Source: an uncultured Clostridium sp. (GTDB lineage Bacteria > Bacillota > Clostridia > Lachnospirales > Lachnospiraceae). From it: DNA of 64,000 bases. Shown here piece after piece: positions 55,063 to 61,332 of this stretch. The stretch covers positions 1-64,000 of the forward strand of contig UPYT01000012.1 of NCBI GenBank assembly GCA_900538475.1. The letters run 5' to 3'. A program made the position numbers and the translations under genes. Numbering within the stretch: position 1 is the stretch's first letter; every line of letters begins with the position of its first letter. The notes beneath the pieces are model-generated. The model saw only the letters and a list, made by a program, of their open reading frames with translations, was not told the origin of the DNA and did no database searches.

Positions 55063-55158
55063 AACAAGAGAACCGTTGGTCAGTGTACACCTGACCGCCG
55101 GCAAAGAAGTGTTATAAAAATAGCGCCTTACTTTACCAGAGCAGGGGCGCTATTTTTT
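55063..55158 (+). ncRNA. Candidate antisense antitoxin RNA
   Basis: About 95 nt lie between a perfect promoter and a bidirectional terminator. There is no ATG and no ribosome binding site. The RNA contains a hairpin around GGTCAG/CTGACC (55078-55096). Its 3' part (about 55116-55158) is complementary to the 3' end of the oppositely transcribed 28-codon hydrophobic peptide gene. This is the layout of type I toxin-antitoxin pairs such as TxpA/RatA. The role is inferred from layout, not from homology. Confidence 0.65.
55116..55158. terminator. Bidirectional terminator shared by toxin and antisense RNA
   Basis: A perfect 12-bp stem AAAAATAGCGCC/GGCGCTATTTTT (55116-55127 with 55146-55157) has T runs in both directions. 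The toxin stop codon (55150-55152) lies inside the right arm. Confidence 0.85.
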
Positions 55159-55236
55159 GCGTGTAAAAAGTATAACAAGAGTTATGACTGCGCAAAGCAT
55201 GTTTACAAAGTCGAATAATTCGTCATATGTAACCAT
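55150..55236 (-). CDS. Candidate type I toxin, 28-residue hydrophobic peptide
   Basis: The predicted peptide starts MVTYDELFDFVNMLC, continues with a hydrophobic helix AVITLVILF and ends TRKK. This pattern of a short polar start, one membrane helix and a basic end is that of holin-like type I toxins of Firmicutes (Fst/TxpA/BsrG-like groups). The ATG at 55236 has a perfect AAAGGAGG eight bases upstream. A convergent noncoding RNA overlaps its 3' end, and the leader repeats part of that RNA's 5' sequence. Expression would damage the membrane unless blocked by the RNA. It lies inside a prophage. Confidence 0.7.
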   Translation of the reverse strand: MVTYDELFDFVNMLCAVITLVILFTRKK

Positions 55237-55323
55237 AGCACCAGCCTCCTTTCGTAAATCGTCCGGCGGCTGACATAACACCCCAACGGTTCCCCGGGTA
55301 AGTATATTATATTGTCAAGGTAG

Positions 55324-55345
55324 GCCCCTGCGGTGGCGCAGGGGC
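55324..55345 (+). terminator. Hairpin between toxin leader and the DUF5067 gene
   Basis: GCCCCTGCG pairs with CGCAGGGGC around GTGG, and GGTTTTTGC follows rightward. In the leftward direction it lacks a T run. It may insulate the toxin promoter or end a rightward transcript. Confidence 0.6.
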
Positions 55346-55355
55346 GGTTTTTGCT

Positions 55356-55988
55356 TTAATTAATATTAAGAACTGCGGTTACACTAGGAGCATTGTCGCT
55401 CCAGTCAAACATATCCTCTACAGTAAAGGTAATGGGGCTTGTGTCTGATAATAAAAATGCATCCCCTATGTTCAGGGTATATCCAGGCATAATTTTTTTA
55501 TATTCATTCTCTACGGATTGATTTTCATCTGCAGATGAAATGACAGCCCCTTTCATCTGCACGCCATTTTGATATGCATTCAGCCCGATAAAAGCCGACA
55601 TAGCGCTCATGGGTTCTGCGGCCTTATTCGTATAATCATAATAGACTATTATACAAGACTTTCCTTCGTAGTCAGACGAAAGTTCATATCCGGTGTATTT
55701 TATGTGCCATTCCGCCGCATCAAACTCAAAAAGAGGAGCTGGTATCAATGCACCATCCGGTCCAACCTGTTTTCCATCAGGTGTCGTTGTGTTTGCAAGC
55801 ATTATTCCATTTGCATCCAGATAATAACTCTTTCCACTATCTTCGATCCAACCTGTTGCATAACTCCCATCATCATTCTGGTACTTCCACTGACCATTGC
55901 CTTGATCCTGCCAAGTTCCAGCGAAGGCCGTCATCCCCATACTCAATGTCAACAATGCCGTTGCCGCAAAAAGCTTTAATTTCCTCAT
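55356..55988 (-). CDS. Secreted protein with cell-wall-binding repeat and DUF5067 domain
   Basis: This 210-residue protein has a signal peptide (about 1-23, ending AFAG). Next come aromatic choline/cell-wall-binding-type repeats (WQDQGNGQWKYQNDDGSYA and GWIEDSGKSYYLDANGIML) and a C-terminal DUF5067-like domain (about 90-210, YTGYELSSDYEG onward). It is exported and could sit on the cell surface. It is transcribed leftward with the lysogeny genes rather than with the lytic early operon, which fits a gene expressed in the lysogen. The precise function is unknown. Confidence 0.8.
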   Translation of the reverse strand: MRKLKLFAATALLTLSMGMTAFAGTWQDQGNGQWKYQNDDGSYATGWIEDSGKSYYLDANGIMLANTTTPDGKQVGPDGALIPAPLFEFDAAEWHIKYTGYELSSDYEGKSCIIVYYDYTNKAAEPMSAMSAFIGLNAYQNGVQMKGAVISSADENQSVENEYKKIMPGYTLNIGDAFLLSDTSPITFTVEDMFDWSDNAPSVTAVLNIN

Positions 55989-56044
55989 ACTTCTTTTCCT
56001 TCCCTTCTAAATTATTATTAAAACGCCTGTGGCGAATTAATCCT

Positions 56045-56509
56045 TTAAAATTTTTCCATGACCGCCAGAGACGGTTCAAACATTACAATGTAATTATCTA
56101 TTTCAACGTAGCAGCCGTATTTTTCGCGATACAGCTCCAGTGCTTCTGCCAGAGTGTCCTCGCTCACTCCCAGAAACTCCGCCAGCTCATAACGGCTGCG
56201 ACAGTGTGCCTTATAACCATCTACAATTCCAGTCAGACCGATGCGCCGATTATAGGCCCGGAGCCGTGCGGTACGTTCCTGCTTCCGGCTGTCTACATTA
56301 TTCTGGTCTAAAATATTTCCGACCGTAGTATAGTGATGCTCCAGCTCCTCAGCCAGAGTGTCGGCGGTTTGCGCGGATGTCATTCCGGCCCTTAAAGCTA
56401 CAGAGCCGTCAATGTACAATCCGCGAAGTTTTTCACTTTTAAAATTCAAATAATCAACTGAAACATTCTGCTCATAAGCTTCCTGTTCCAATTCTTCAAC
56501 TGGTGTCAA
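56045..56509 (-). CDS. ImmA/IrrE-like phage protein
   Basis: This 154-residue protein lies directly after the repressor gene, as ImmA-type metallopeptidases do in Firmicute prophages, where they cleave the repressor during induction. The region AEELEHHYTTVGNIL near 54 aligns with the zinc site, but the first His of HEXXH is Glu, a variant seen in related phage proteins. The TTG start at 56509 has AGGAG eight bases before it, overlapping the repressor stop. Catalytic activity is uncertain given the variant motif. Confidence 0.75.
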   Translation of the reverse strand: MTPVEELEQEAYEQNVSVDYLNFKSEKLRGLYIDGSVALRAGMTSAQTADTLAEELEHHYTTVGNILDQNNVDSRKQERTARLRAYNRRIGLTGIVDGYKAHCRSRYELAEFLGVSEDTLAEALELYREKYGCYVEIDNYIVMFEPSLAVMEKF

Positions 56510-56520
56510 TCTATCAACTC

Positions 56521-56829
56521 CTATTTGCGGCGGTTTTTTACAAATTCTGCGTAAGCCCGGATGTCATCCAACTCATCTGCGGTGAATTCGTCTCCATCAA
56601 AATGAGCGGCTACGGTCATTGGTTCGGTATTCAAGCCAAGCAAATCATCGGCAGAAACATTTAATGTATCCGCTATCTTTTTTATGGTTTGAACATTTGG
56701 TTCCCTATTTCCGCTTTCATATAGAGAATAAGTAGACTTTGCTACTCCAATTATATCTGCTACTTCTTTTTGCGTCATACCTCTTCGTTCTCTTGCTTCT
56801 TTTAAATTTTCATTAAAGTATTCACCCAT
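56521..56829 (-). CDS. CI-like phage repressor (HTH XRE)
   Basis: This 102-residue protein has an XRE helix-turn-helix (about 8-62, MTQKEVADIIGVAKSTYSLY) and a short acidic C-terminus. It lacks a peptidase domain, so it depends on another factor, probably the ImmA-like protein, for inactivation. It is transcribed leftward from a perfect promoter facing the Cro-like gene. Operator-like sites fill the region between them. It should maintain lysogeny by blocking the rightward early operon. Confidence 0.87.
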   Translation of the reverse strand: MGEYFNENLKEARERRGMTQKEVADIIGVAKSTYSLYESGNREPNVQTIKKIADTLNVSADDLLGLNTEPMTVAAHFDGDEFTADELDDIRAYAEFVKNRRK

Positions 56830-56853
56830 ATTTTAGCACCTCCGATTACCTTG

Positions 56854-56882
56854 ATTATATATATTAAATGCAAACATGTCAA
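56854..56882 (-). promoter_or_regulatory. Leftward promoter of the repressor gene
   Basis: On the minus strand TTGACA (56882-56877) and TATAAT (56859-56854) are exactly 17 bp apart. An operator half-site GCAAA (56870-56874) lies in the spacer, so the repressor may control its own gene. Confidence 0.88.
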
Positions 56883-56967
56883 TAAAAAAGTTTACAAAAT
56901 GCAAAGAAAACTGTTGACAAGTTTGCGAAAAGCAATTATATTATAATCATAGTTTGCGAAATGCAAA
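56860..56967. promoter_or_regulatory. Phased operator array of the lysogeny switch
   Basis: Three 15-bp sites of form TTTGC-N5-GCAAA lie at 56891-56905 (TTTAC variant), 56922-56936 (GCAAT variant) and 56953-56967 (perfect). Their centres are 31 bp apart. A fourth, half-conserved site at 56860-56874 keeps the same 31-bp phase. They span both divergent promoters and are the likely targets of the CI-like and Cro-like proteins. Confidence 0.8.
56914..56942 (+). promoter_or_regulatory. Rightward early promoter (PR-like)
   Basis: TTGACA (56914-56919) and TATATT (56937-56942) are 17 bp apart. An operator site fills the spacer exactly, so binding would shut the promoter. It drives the Cro-like gene and the early operon. 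Confidence 0.8.
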
Positions 56968-56985
56968 CAAGAAAGGAGGAACGAG

Positions 56986-57174
56986 GTGTTTAGGAATTTA
57001 GAAGCCGAACAGGCAAGAAAAGGACTTACGAACAAGAACGTTGCAGATACGTTAGGTATTTCTAGAGTTTCGTATGAAAACAAGAAAAAAAGCGGGAAAT
57101 TTACGACTCTGGAAATTAAGGCATTATGCAAACTGTTCAAATGTAAGTTTGACTATCTATTTGATACAGAGTAG
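56986..57174 (+). CDS. Cro-like HTH XRE protein
   Basis: This 62-residue protein is a bare XRE helix-turn-helix (LTNKNVADTLGISRVSYENK) of Cro type. The GTG start at 56986 has AAAGGAGGA five bases upstream. It is the first gene of the rightward early operon and faces the repressor gene across the operator array. It probably competes with the repressor during lytic growth. Confidence 0.85.
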   Translation: MFRNLEAEQARKGLTNKNVADTLGISRVSYENKKKSGKFTTLEIKALCKLFKCKFDYLFDTE

Positions 57175-57187
57175 GAGGTGAGCAGGG

Positions 57188-57349
57188 ATGTGGACTTTGG
57201 CTCTTTTAATATCCATTTGGATTATTGGAGCTGCATGCGTGTGCCTGATGAAAAAAATAGAACCCAGTAACAAGATGTATCCTATTTGGGCTCTATTGGT
57301 GGTTTTGCTGTTCACGGCATATTCACTCTATCGGTGGTTTTGTGGCTGA
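57188..57349 (+). CDS. Small two-helix membrane protein, 53 residues
   Basis: The product starts MWTLALLISIWIIGAACVCL and has a second hydrophobic stretch (about 33-47), with a basic loop KKIEPSNK between. AGGAGGTGAG lies at ideal distance before the ATG, and the gene follows the Cro-like gene by 13 nt. Its last 27 bases overlap the end of the leftward gene at 57323. No family is recognised; a small phage membrane protein is likely. Confidence 0.72.
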   Translation: MWTLALLISIWIIGAACVCLMKKIEPSNKMYPIWALLVVLLFTAYSLYRWFCG

Positions 57350-57850
57350 CAGTTCATCATTTAGAGATGAGGCAATATATGTGATGAGGGATGTATATGT
57401 TTTTCGTTGTGCCCTTGAAGGCTGTACACCGTAGAATTCTTCATTTACACGATCAAGAAAATCAATGATGTACAGTTTGTTATTTGCATTGCAGAATAGA
57501 AGTGCTCTGTCAGCAGAAGCATGCAATGCTTCGTATGCAGGAGAGGATTGTGTTGTTAAAGAAAATTGTCCCGCTGCGTGCAGAAAATCACTAAAGGCGA
57601 CCTTTTTATCGGCGTAATAAATGGAGAATTGCTTTTCTATTAAAGCAGCATCAGATTCCATCTTCTTAAGGGTTTCCTGATGAGTGATATCCATTTGACG
57701 CATTGTACGTGCGTGACGATTGTTTATGATTGCCACAAAAATCGGCGATAAAAATGCAACAACAGCGATAGCGGCAGTTATGGTCCAAGATAAATCTAAT
57801 GGCGGCAAGGCATTAACGACATTTGCGGTAGACGATGTGGCAAGTAACAT
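57323..57850 (-). CDS. Leftward membrane protein, candidate moron gene
   Basis: This 175-residue protein has one membrane helix (about 22-44) and a soluble helical domain rich in charged residues with FSDFLHAAGQFSL and RALLFCNANNKLYIIDFL segments. I recognise no family. ATAAAGGAGAATAAAC precedes the ATG. It is transcribed against the early operon from a promoter-like module (TGTGCTACAAT, minus strand near 57880-57890) shared with the second leftward gene. This layout fits a lysogeny-expressed accessory gene. Confidence 0.75.
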   Translation of the reverse strand: MLLATSSTANVVNALPPLDLSWTITAAIAVVAFLSPIFVAIINNRHARTMRQMDITHQETLKKMESDAALIEKQFSIYYADKKVAFSDFLHAAGQFSLTTQSSPAYEALHASADRALLFCNANNKLYIIDFLDRVNEEFYGVQPSRAQRKTYTSLITYIASSLNDELSATKPPIE

Positions 57851-57879
57851 GTTTATTCTCCTTTATATTTAATAAAGGA

Positions 57880-57922
57880 ATTGTAGCACAGAAAAAAGAA
57901 GTTTACCAGATGAGTAGGAGGT
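57880..57922. repeat. Moron-flanking direct repeat, copy 1
   Basis: This 43-bp segment matches 58503-58545 with about six differences. It contains a leftward extended -10 (TGCTACAAT on the minus strand) for the gene ending at 57323 and a rightward AGGAGGT ribosome site for the next early gene. It is both a promoter module and the join between cassette and operon. Confidence 0.8.
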
Positions 57923-57929
57923 AAAGAAG

Positions 57930-57995
57930 ATGAATGCAGATAAAAAGATACCGGGATTCCTGCAAGTGTTTGGATTAAGAAGAACTGAGGAGTAG
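57930..57995 (+). CDS. Possible 21-residue peptide
   Basis: The ATG is well placed after AGGAGGTAAAGAAG, and the frame encodes MNADKKIPGFLQVFGLRRTE plus one more Glu. Its stop codon merges into the AGGAGGTGA ribosome site of the next gene, so it may serve as a coupling leader. Its size makes it uncertain. Confidence 0.4.
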   Translation: MNADKKIPGFLQVFGLRRTEE

Positions 57996-58007
57996 GAGGT
58001 GAAGGCG

Positions 58008-58154
58008 ATGCGAGAGTACATTCAAATATTCTACGAACTATGGAAAGAAGATCCACAGTTTAGGGCGCGATGTCACCTTGCACATTTGAGCTTGTTCCTA
58101 TCTGTAGTGGTGCTTGTAGTGGTGCTTCTTGTGCTGCATTACATGAGTAAATAG
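58008..58154 (+). CDS. Small single-pass membrane protein, 48 residues
   Basis: The product has a charged N-terminus (MREYIQIFYELWKEDPQFRA) and a membrane helix rich in Val and Leu (about 28-43). AGGAGGTGAAGGCG precedes the ATG. Its 3' half overlaps the end of the leftward gene at 58060 by 95 bases in an antiparallel arrangement. No family is recognised. Confidence 0.6.
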   Translation: MREYIQIFYELWKEDPQFRARCHLAHLSLFLSVVVLVVVLLVLHYMSK

Positions 58155-58455
58155 AAACAATGATTGCGATAATGGATACGAACAGTGCTAAGGTAGCTAC
58201 TATGTGTGGATACCATGTTCGTAATAAATCCTTTTTTCTAAATTGTAGCCACATAAGTCCGATGGGAGTTATTTCATATACTCGAACAGCAGACCGATAA
58301 AACGCGTCATTAGCGTTAATGCATTTTATAAGCCTGTATTTTTTCATAACAAGCAGATCAGATGCGTTTTCGCAGTTCTCATGAATATTAGATGTTTTCA
58401 TTTGTTTTAAAAGAGATGTTTGCTGGGGAGTAAGTTCAATATCTTTATATTCCAT
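58060..58455 (-). CDS. Second leftward membrane protein, candidate moron gene
   Basis: This 131-residue protein has an N-terminal helical region that looks like a winged-helix fold (LTPQQTSLLKQMKTS, ASDLLVMKKYRLIKCI), then a membrane helix (about 87-105) and a short Gln/Ala/Pro-rich end. I recognise no family. AAAAGGAGCTATTAA precedes the ATG. Like the gene at 57323 it runs against the early operon from a near-identical promoter module (58503-58545). Confidence 0.75.
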   Translation of the reverse strand: MEYKDIELTPQQTSLLKQMKTSNIHENCENASDLLVMKKYRLIKCINANDAFYRSAVRVYEITPIGLMWLQFRKKDLLRTWYPHIVATLALFVSIIAIIVSIYSCNAAQEAPLQAPLQIGTSSNVQGDIAP

Positions 58456-58502
58456 TTAATAGCTCCTTTTATTGTTTTCAGTTGGACCGCGTTAATAAGA
58501 GG

Positions 58503-58545
58503 ATTGTAGCACAGAAAAAGGAAATTTGCCAGATGGATAGGAGGT
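58503..58545. repeat. Moron-flanking direct repeat, copy 2
   Basis: This second copy of the 43-bp module at 57880-57922 again has a leftward TGCTACAAT and a rightward AGGAGGT. It separates the second leftward gene from the excisionase-like gene. Confidence 0.8.
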
Positions 58546-58552
58546 GAGCGAA

Positions 58553-58762
58553 TTGGTAGAGTCATATAAACCCATTTACAGCGTGAAAGAAACAGCAAAG
58601 ATTCTGAAAGTAAATACAGATTCGGTTTACGCGCTTATCCGAACTGGACAGCTCACAGGCTTAAAGCTGGGGTCTATTAAAGTTCGTGGAAGTGATTTAG
58701 AGCGATTTATTGAGAAGTACCCGGCAATGACAGTGGAGGTAGAGAGACATGGTGAAGTTTAA
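58553..58762 (+). CDS. Excisionase-like helix-turn-helix protein
   Basis: This 69-residue protein matches the HTH_17/excisionase family: YSVKETAKILKVNTDSVYAL is the helix-turn-helix and TGLKLGSIKVRGSDLERFI the wing. Such proteins bend DNA for excision or act as regulators. The TTG at 58553 lies at the right distance from AGGAGGTGA; the GTG at 58544 overlaps that site. Its end overlaps the next gene by 14 bases. Confidence 0.82.
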   Translation: MVESYKPIYSVKETAKILKVNTDSVYALIRTGQLTGLKLGSIKVRGSDLERFIEKYPAMTVEVERHGEV

Positions 58763-58964
58763 AGAAGCGCCTCAACCGGCGCTGAGTTACGCGGCTGTTA
58801 CCGTCGGTCCTGGCCCGTTGGTGGATCCAGTGCTGGTGCTGGAGCTGGAGAAGCTGGAGCGGATTAACAGTAGCCTGCAGGCAGAGAACAAATTCCTCTG
58901 GAGCCTGTTGGGGACAGTGATTTTTGTGTTTTCACTGACTACGTGGGTTCCAGTGGTGTTTTGA
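58749..58964 (+). CDS. Small membrane-anchored phage protein
   Basis: This 71-residue product has a Pro-rich start, a short coiled coil (LVLELEKLERINSSLQAENK) and a C-terminal membrane helix (about 49-67). GGAGGTAGAGAGAC precedes the ATG. No family is recognised. It sits in a tightly packed run of small early genes. Confidence 0.68.
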   Translation: MVKFKEAPQPALSYAAVTVGPGPLVDPVLVLELEKLERINSSLQAENKFLWSLLGTVIFVFSLTTWVPVVF

Positions 58965-58979
58965 GAGGAGGTGAGGACG

Positions 58980-59189
58980 ATGACACAGGCACAGGAAGGG
59001 CTCCAGGTGCTGCTGGATATGGCAGAGGATTACCGGAAGAAGAATAACATGAATTCTGTCACAATTTCAGCTGTTGGCGGCGGAACCGGACATGCTTATG
59101 CGTTCCAGGGAGCAGATAGAGTGGATGCGACTATCGGAAAGTGGCAAAAAGAAACCCCAGGAGCGGCCACTCCCAGGGCGGTGAAATAA
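58980..59189 (+). CDS. Small phage protein, 69 residues
   Basis: The product begins MTQAQEGLQVLLDMAEDYRK, then has a Gly-rich segment (AVGGGTGHAYAF) and a Pro/Ala tail. GAGGAGGTGAGGACG precedes the ATG at 58980. No family is recognised. No membrane segment is present. Confidence 0.65.
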   Translation: MTQAQEGLQVLLDMAEDYRKKNNMNSVTISAVGGGTGHAYAFQGADRVDATIGKWQKETPGAATPRAVK

Positions 59190-59234
59190 AAAAACAATAC
59201 ACCCTTATTATAGGGGATTTAGAGGAGGATTGCA

Positions 59235-59555
59235 ATGGTAAAAGTGAGAATTGAGCACAAAGGACAGGTAAGAGAATTTGAGAAAGATGCGGTTATTGCA
59301 TTTTTTCCTGACAAAGAAAGCGCACGTATGATATTTACGGGGGAAACCAGCATTAAAAGAGTAACAGGAACGTTATCAGCTGGCATCCCGCGCATCCTGG
59401 CGCTGGCATCCGAGAGCCGGACGGAATACATCGATGCCATGGTTGAAGTGTATAAGAGATTTGAGGAGAAAATCAAAGAAGAGCTGAGAACAAGAGGCGC
59501 AAATGTTTTGATAGATGCGCTGGCTAAAGCGATAGAGGAGGAACTCGAAAAATGA
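59235..59555 (+). CDS. Phage early protein of unknown function
   Basis: This 106-residue protein has a beta-rich start (VKVRIEHKGQVREFEKDAV) and a long C-terminal helix (about 58-106). AGAGGAGGATTGCA precedes the ATG. It overlaps the next gene by four bases (ATGA), implying translational coupling. No family is recognised. Confidence 0.72.
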   Translation: MVKVRIEHKGQVREFEKDAVIAFFPDKESARMIFTGETSIKRVTGTLSAGIPRILALASESRTEYIDAMVEVYKRFEEKIKEELRTRGANVLIDALAKAIEEELEK

Positions 59556-59776
59556 GCATTTATCCTACAAAGGGAAATATCATCAGCCATGGCAGATATC
59601 CAGTAAATAAACTGGTTCCCGGCCAGACTATCCGGTTTCATCGGGAAACGGTGGTTTCTACTATTCGCCGGGTACATAACTTCCAGAACATGATCATCGT
59701 TGACGGTGACGGTATGAATGGAGTGGCTTTCGGGGCTGATGATTATGTGGAGCTGGTGTCAATGGAGGAAATGTGA
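59552..59776 (+). CDS. Small phage protein, 74 residues
   Basis: The product is beta-rich (PGQTIRFHRETVVSTIRRV, NMIIVDGDGMNGVAFG) and might fold as a small barrel. It is coupled by an ATGA overlap to the gene before and by a TGATG junction to the YqaJ gene after. No family is recognised. Confidence 0.7.
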   Translation: MSIYPTKGNIISHGRYPVNKLVPGQTIRFHRETVVSTIRRVHNFQNMIIVDGDGMNGVAFGADDYVELVSMEEM

Positions 59777-60429
59777 TGGCGGTAACAAAGGAAGTTTTTC
59801 CCAGCCGGGAAGCATGGCTTAAGGCTCGGAAGAATCATATCGGAGGCTCTGATGCAGCCTCCTGCATTGGAATGAATCCTTATAAGGACAATGTGACATT
59901 GTGGGAGGAAAAGATGGGGCTGGTTGATCCGGAAGATATTTCTGATAAGGATTATGTCCAGTATGGCATCCAGGCAGAAGAGCATCTGAGGGCACTATTT
60001 TCTGCAGATTATCCGGAGTATAAAGTGCTCTATGACGAAAATAACATGTTTCGTAACAGCCAATACCCATGGATGCACGCTTCCTTAGACGGAGAGCTGA
60101 TTGATTATAGAGGAAGACATGGGATTCTTGAAATTAAAACCACAAACCTGATACAGAGTACGCAGCAGATGAAGTGGAAGGACAGAATTCCAGACAACTA
60201 TTACTGCCAAGTACTTCATTACCTGGCAGTAACAGAATATGATTTTGCAGTATTAAAAGCCCAGTTAAAGAGTGACTGGGGTGGAGAACTTAGGATCATT
60301 ACAAAGCATTATTTTATCGAGAGAGAAGAGGTTGAAGAAGATATTAAGGAATTGATTGAGGCAGAGCGCCGGTTTTGGGAGTGCGTGAAGTCTGGAACAA
60401 GACCCTATCTGATTCTTCCAAGAATTTAA
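59776..60429 (+). CDS. YqaJ-family viral exonuclease
   Basis: This 217-residue protein fits the YqaJ/lambda-Exo fold. IGGSDAASCIGMNPYKDNVT near 23, the catalytic-type SLDGELIDYRGRHGILEIKTT (Asp, Glu-x-Lys, near 104-122) and YYCQVLHYLAVTEYDFAVL near 143 are visible. It degrades one DNA strand to give single strands for the Bet/RecT protein encoded two genes later. ATG 59776 follows GGAGGAAATGTG; the GTG at 59773 is an alternative. Confidence 0.9.
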   Translation: MAVTKEVFPSREAWLKARKNHIGGSDAASCIGMNPYKDNVTLWEEKMGLVDPEDISDKDYVQYGIQAEEHLRALFSADYPEYKVLYDENNMFRNSQYPWMHASLDGELIDYRGRHGILEIKTTNLIQSTQQMKWKDRIPDNYYCQVLHYLAVTEYDFAVLKAQLKSDWGGELRIITKHYFIEREEVEEDIKELIEAERRFWECVKSGTRPYLILPRI

Positions 60430-60439
60430 GGAGGTACTT

Positions 60440-61318
60440 ATGGAACTTAAGATTTACAGTCCTCAGGACGCGGGATTTGTCCAGAAAATTGACTGGAACT
60501 TTGAAGAGTTAAAAAGCGAGATTATTGCGGTATCGCAGGAGTACGAAACATCTGTATACACAGATGAAACCATGAAAAATGCAAAGTCTGACCGGGCGAA
60601 GCTGAGAAAGTTTGTGGATGCAATGAAGAGCGAGCGCACGCTCATTCGCAAGAAGCTTCTGGAGCCAGATGTTCTGTTTGGAGAGCAAATTGCAGAGCTG
60701 ACCGGAATTGTTGAGCGGGCTATTGATAATATCGACACCCAGGTAAAGGATTATGAACAGCGACAGCGGGATGCGAAAACGGCAAAGATTCGAGAGTTTT
60801 ACGAAGAAAACATCTATGATTTAGCAGAATATTTGCCGTTTGAACGCCTGTTTCGTCCAGAGTGGGCAAATGCATCCACGACCATGAAATCCGTGAAAGA
60901 AAGTATGCTGGATACGATTCAGAAGGTTGCTGAAGGAATTGCAATCCTGAATGATGTGGAAAGCCCATATGCAGGGGATATGAAGAAAGTTTTTTTAAGA
61001 ACCTACGATATTGGTGCAGCCATGGCAGAGCGGAATCGTCTGGAGGCAGAAGCAGAAAACAGACGGTTATACATAGAAGAGCAGGAACGGCGCAAGGCAG
61101 AACGTGAGGCAGCCAGAAAGGCAGAGGCTGAAAGAGTTATGGCAGCAGGCAGAAATCAGCCAAAAGAGCCGGAATACGTGGCTCCAGTCGAAGATGTGGT
61201 GGAGGAACCGGTGCATATCCTGGATTTTCGGGTACATGCAACGATAAAGCAGTTAGAGCAGCTTAAGAACTTTTTGAAAGTAGCTGGAATCCGGTTTGAG
61301 CCGGTTCCGAAAAATTAA
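60440..61318 (+). CDS. DUF1351 phage protein
   Basis: This 292-residue protein matches DUF1351, usually found between exonuclease and single-strand annealing genes in Firmicute phages. The N-terminal half is helical (LKSEIIAVSQEYETSVYTDE). A charged coiled coil (about 200-235, ERNRLEAEAENRRL) links to a C-terminal domain ending LDFRVHATIKQLEQLKNFLK. A helper role in recombination is inferred from position only. GGAGGTACTT precedes the ATG. Confidence 0.82.
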   Translation: MELKIYSPQDAGFVQKIDWNFEELKSEIIAVSQEYETSVYTDETMKNAKSDRAKLRKFVDAMKSERTLIRKKLLEPDVLFGEQIAELTGIVERAIDNIDTQVKDYEQRQRDAKTAKIREFYEENIYDLAEYLPFERLFRPEWANASTTMKSVKESMLDTIQKVAEGIAILNDVESPYAGDMKKVFLRTYDIGAAMAERNRLEAEAENRRLYIEEQERRKAEREAARKAEAERVMAAGRNQPKEPEYVAPVEDVVEEPVHILDFRVHATIKQLEQLKNFLKVAGIRFEPVPKN

Positions 61319-61332
61319 AGGAGGATAAGGAT

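Noticed and set aside
54932..55117. 61-codon plus-strand frame upstream of the candidate antitoxin RNA
   Set aside because: It crosses a terminator hairpin and a perfect promoter and lacks a ribosome site.
57853..58056. 67-codon minus-strand frame between the two leftward prophage genes
   Set aside because: It is antisense to the ribosome sites and small rightward frames there and crosses the repeat module; no start signal of its own.
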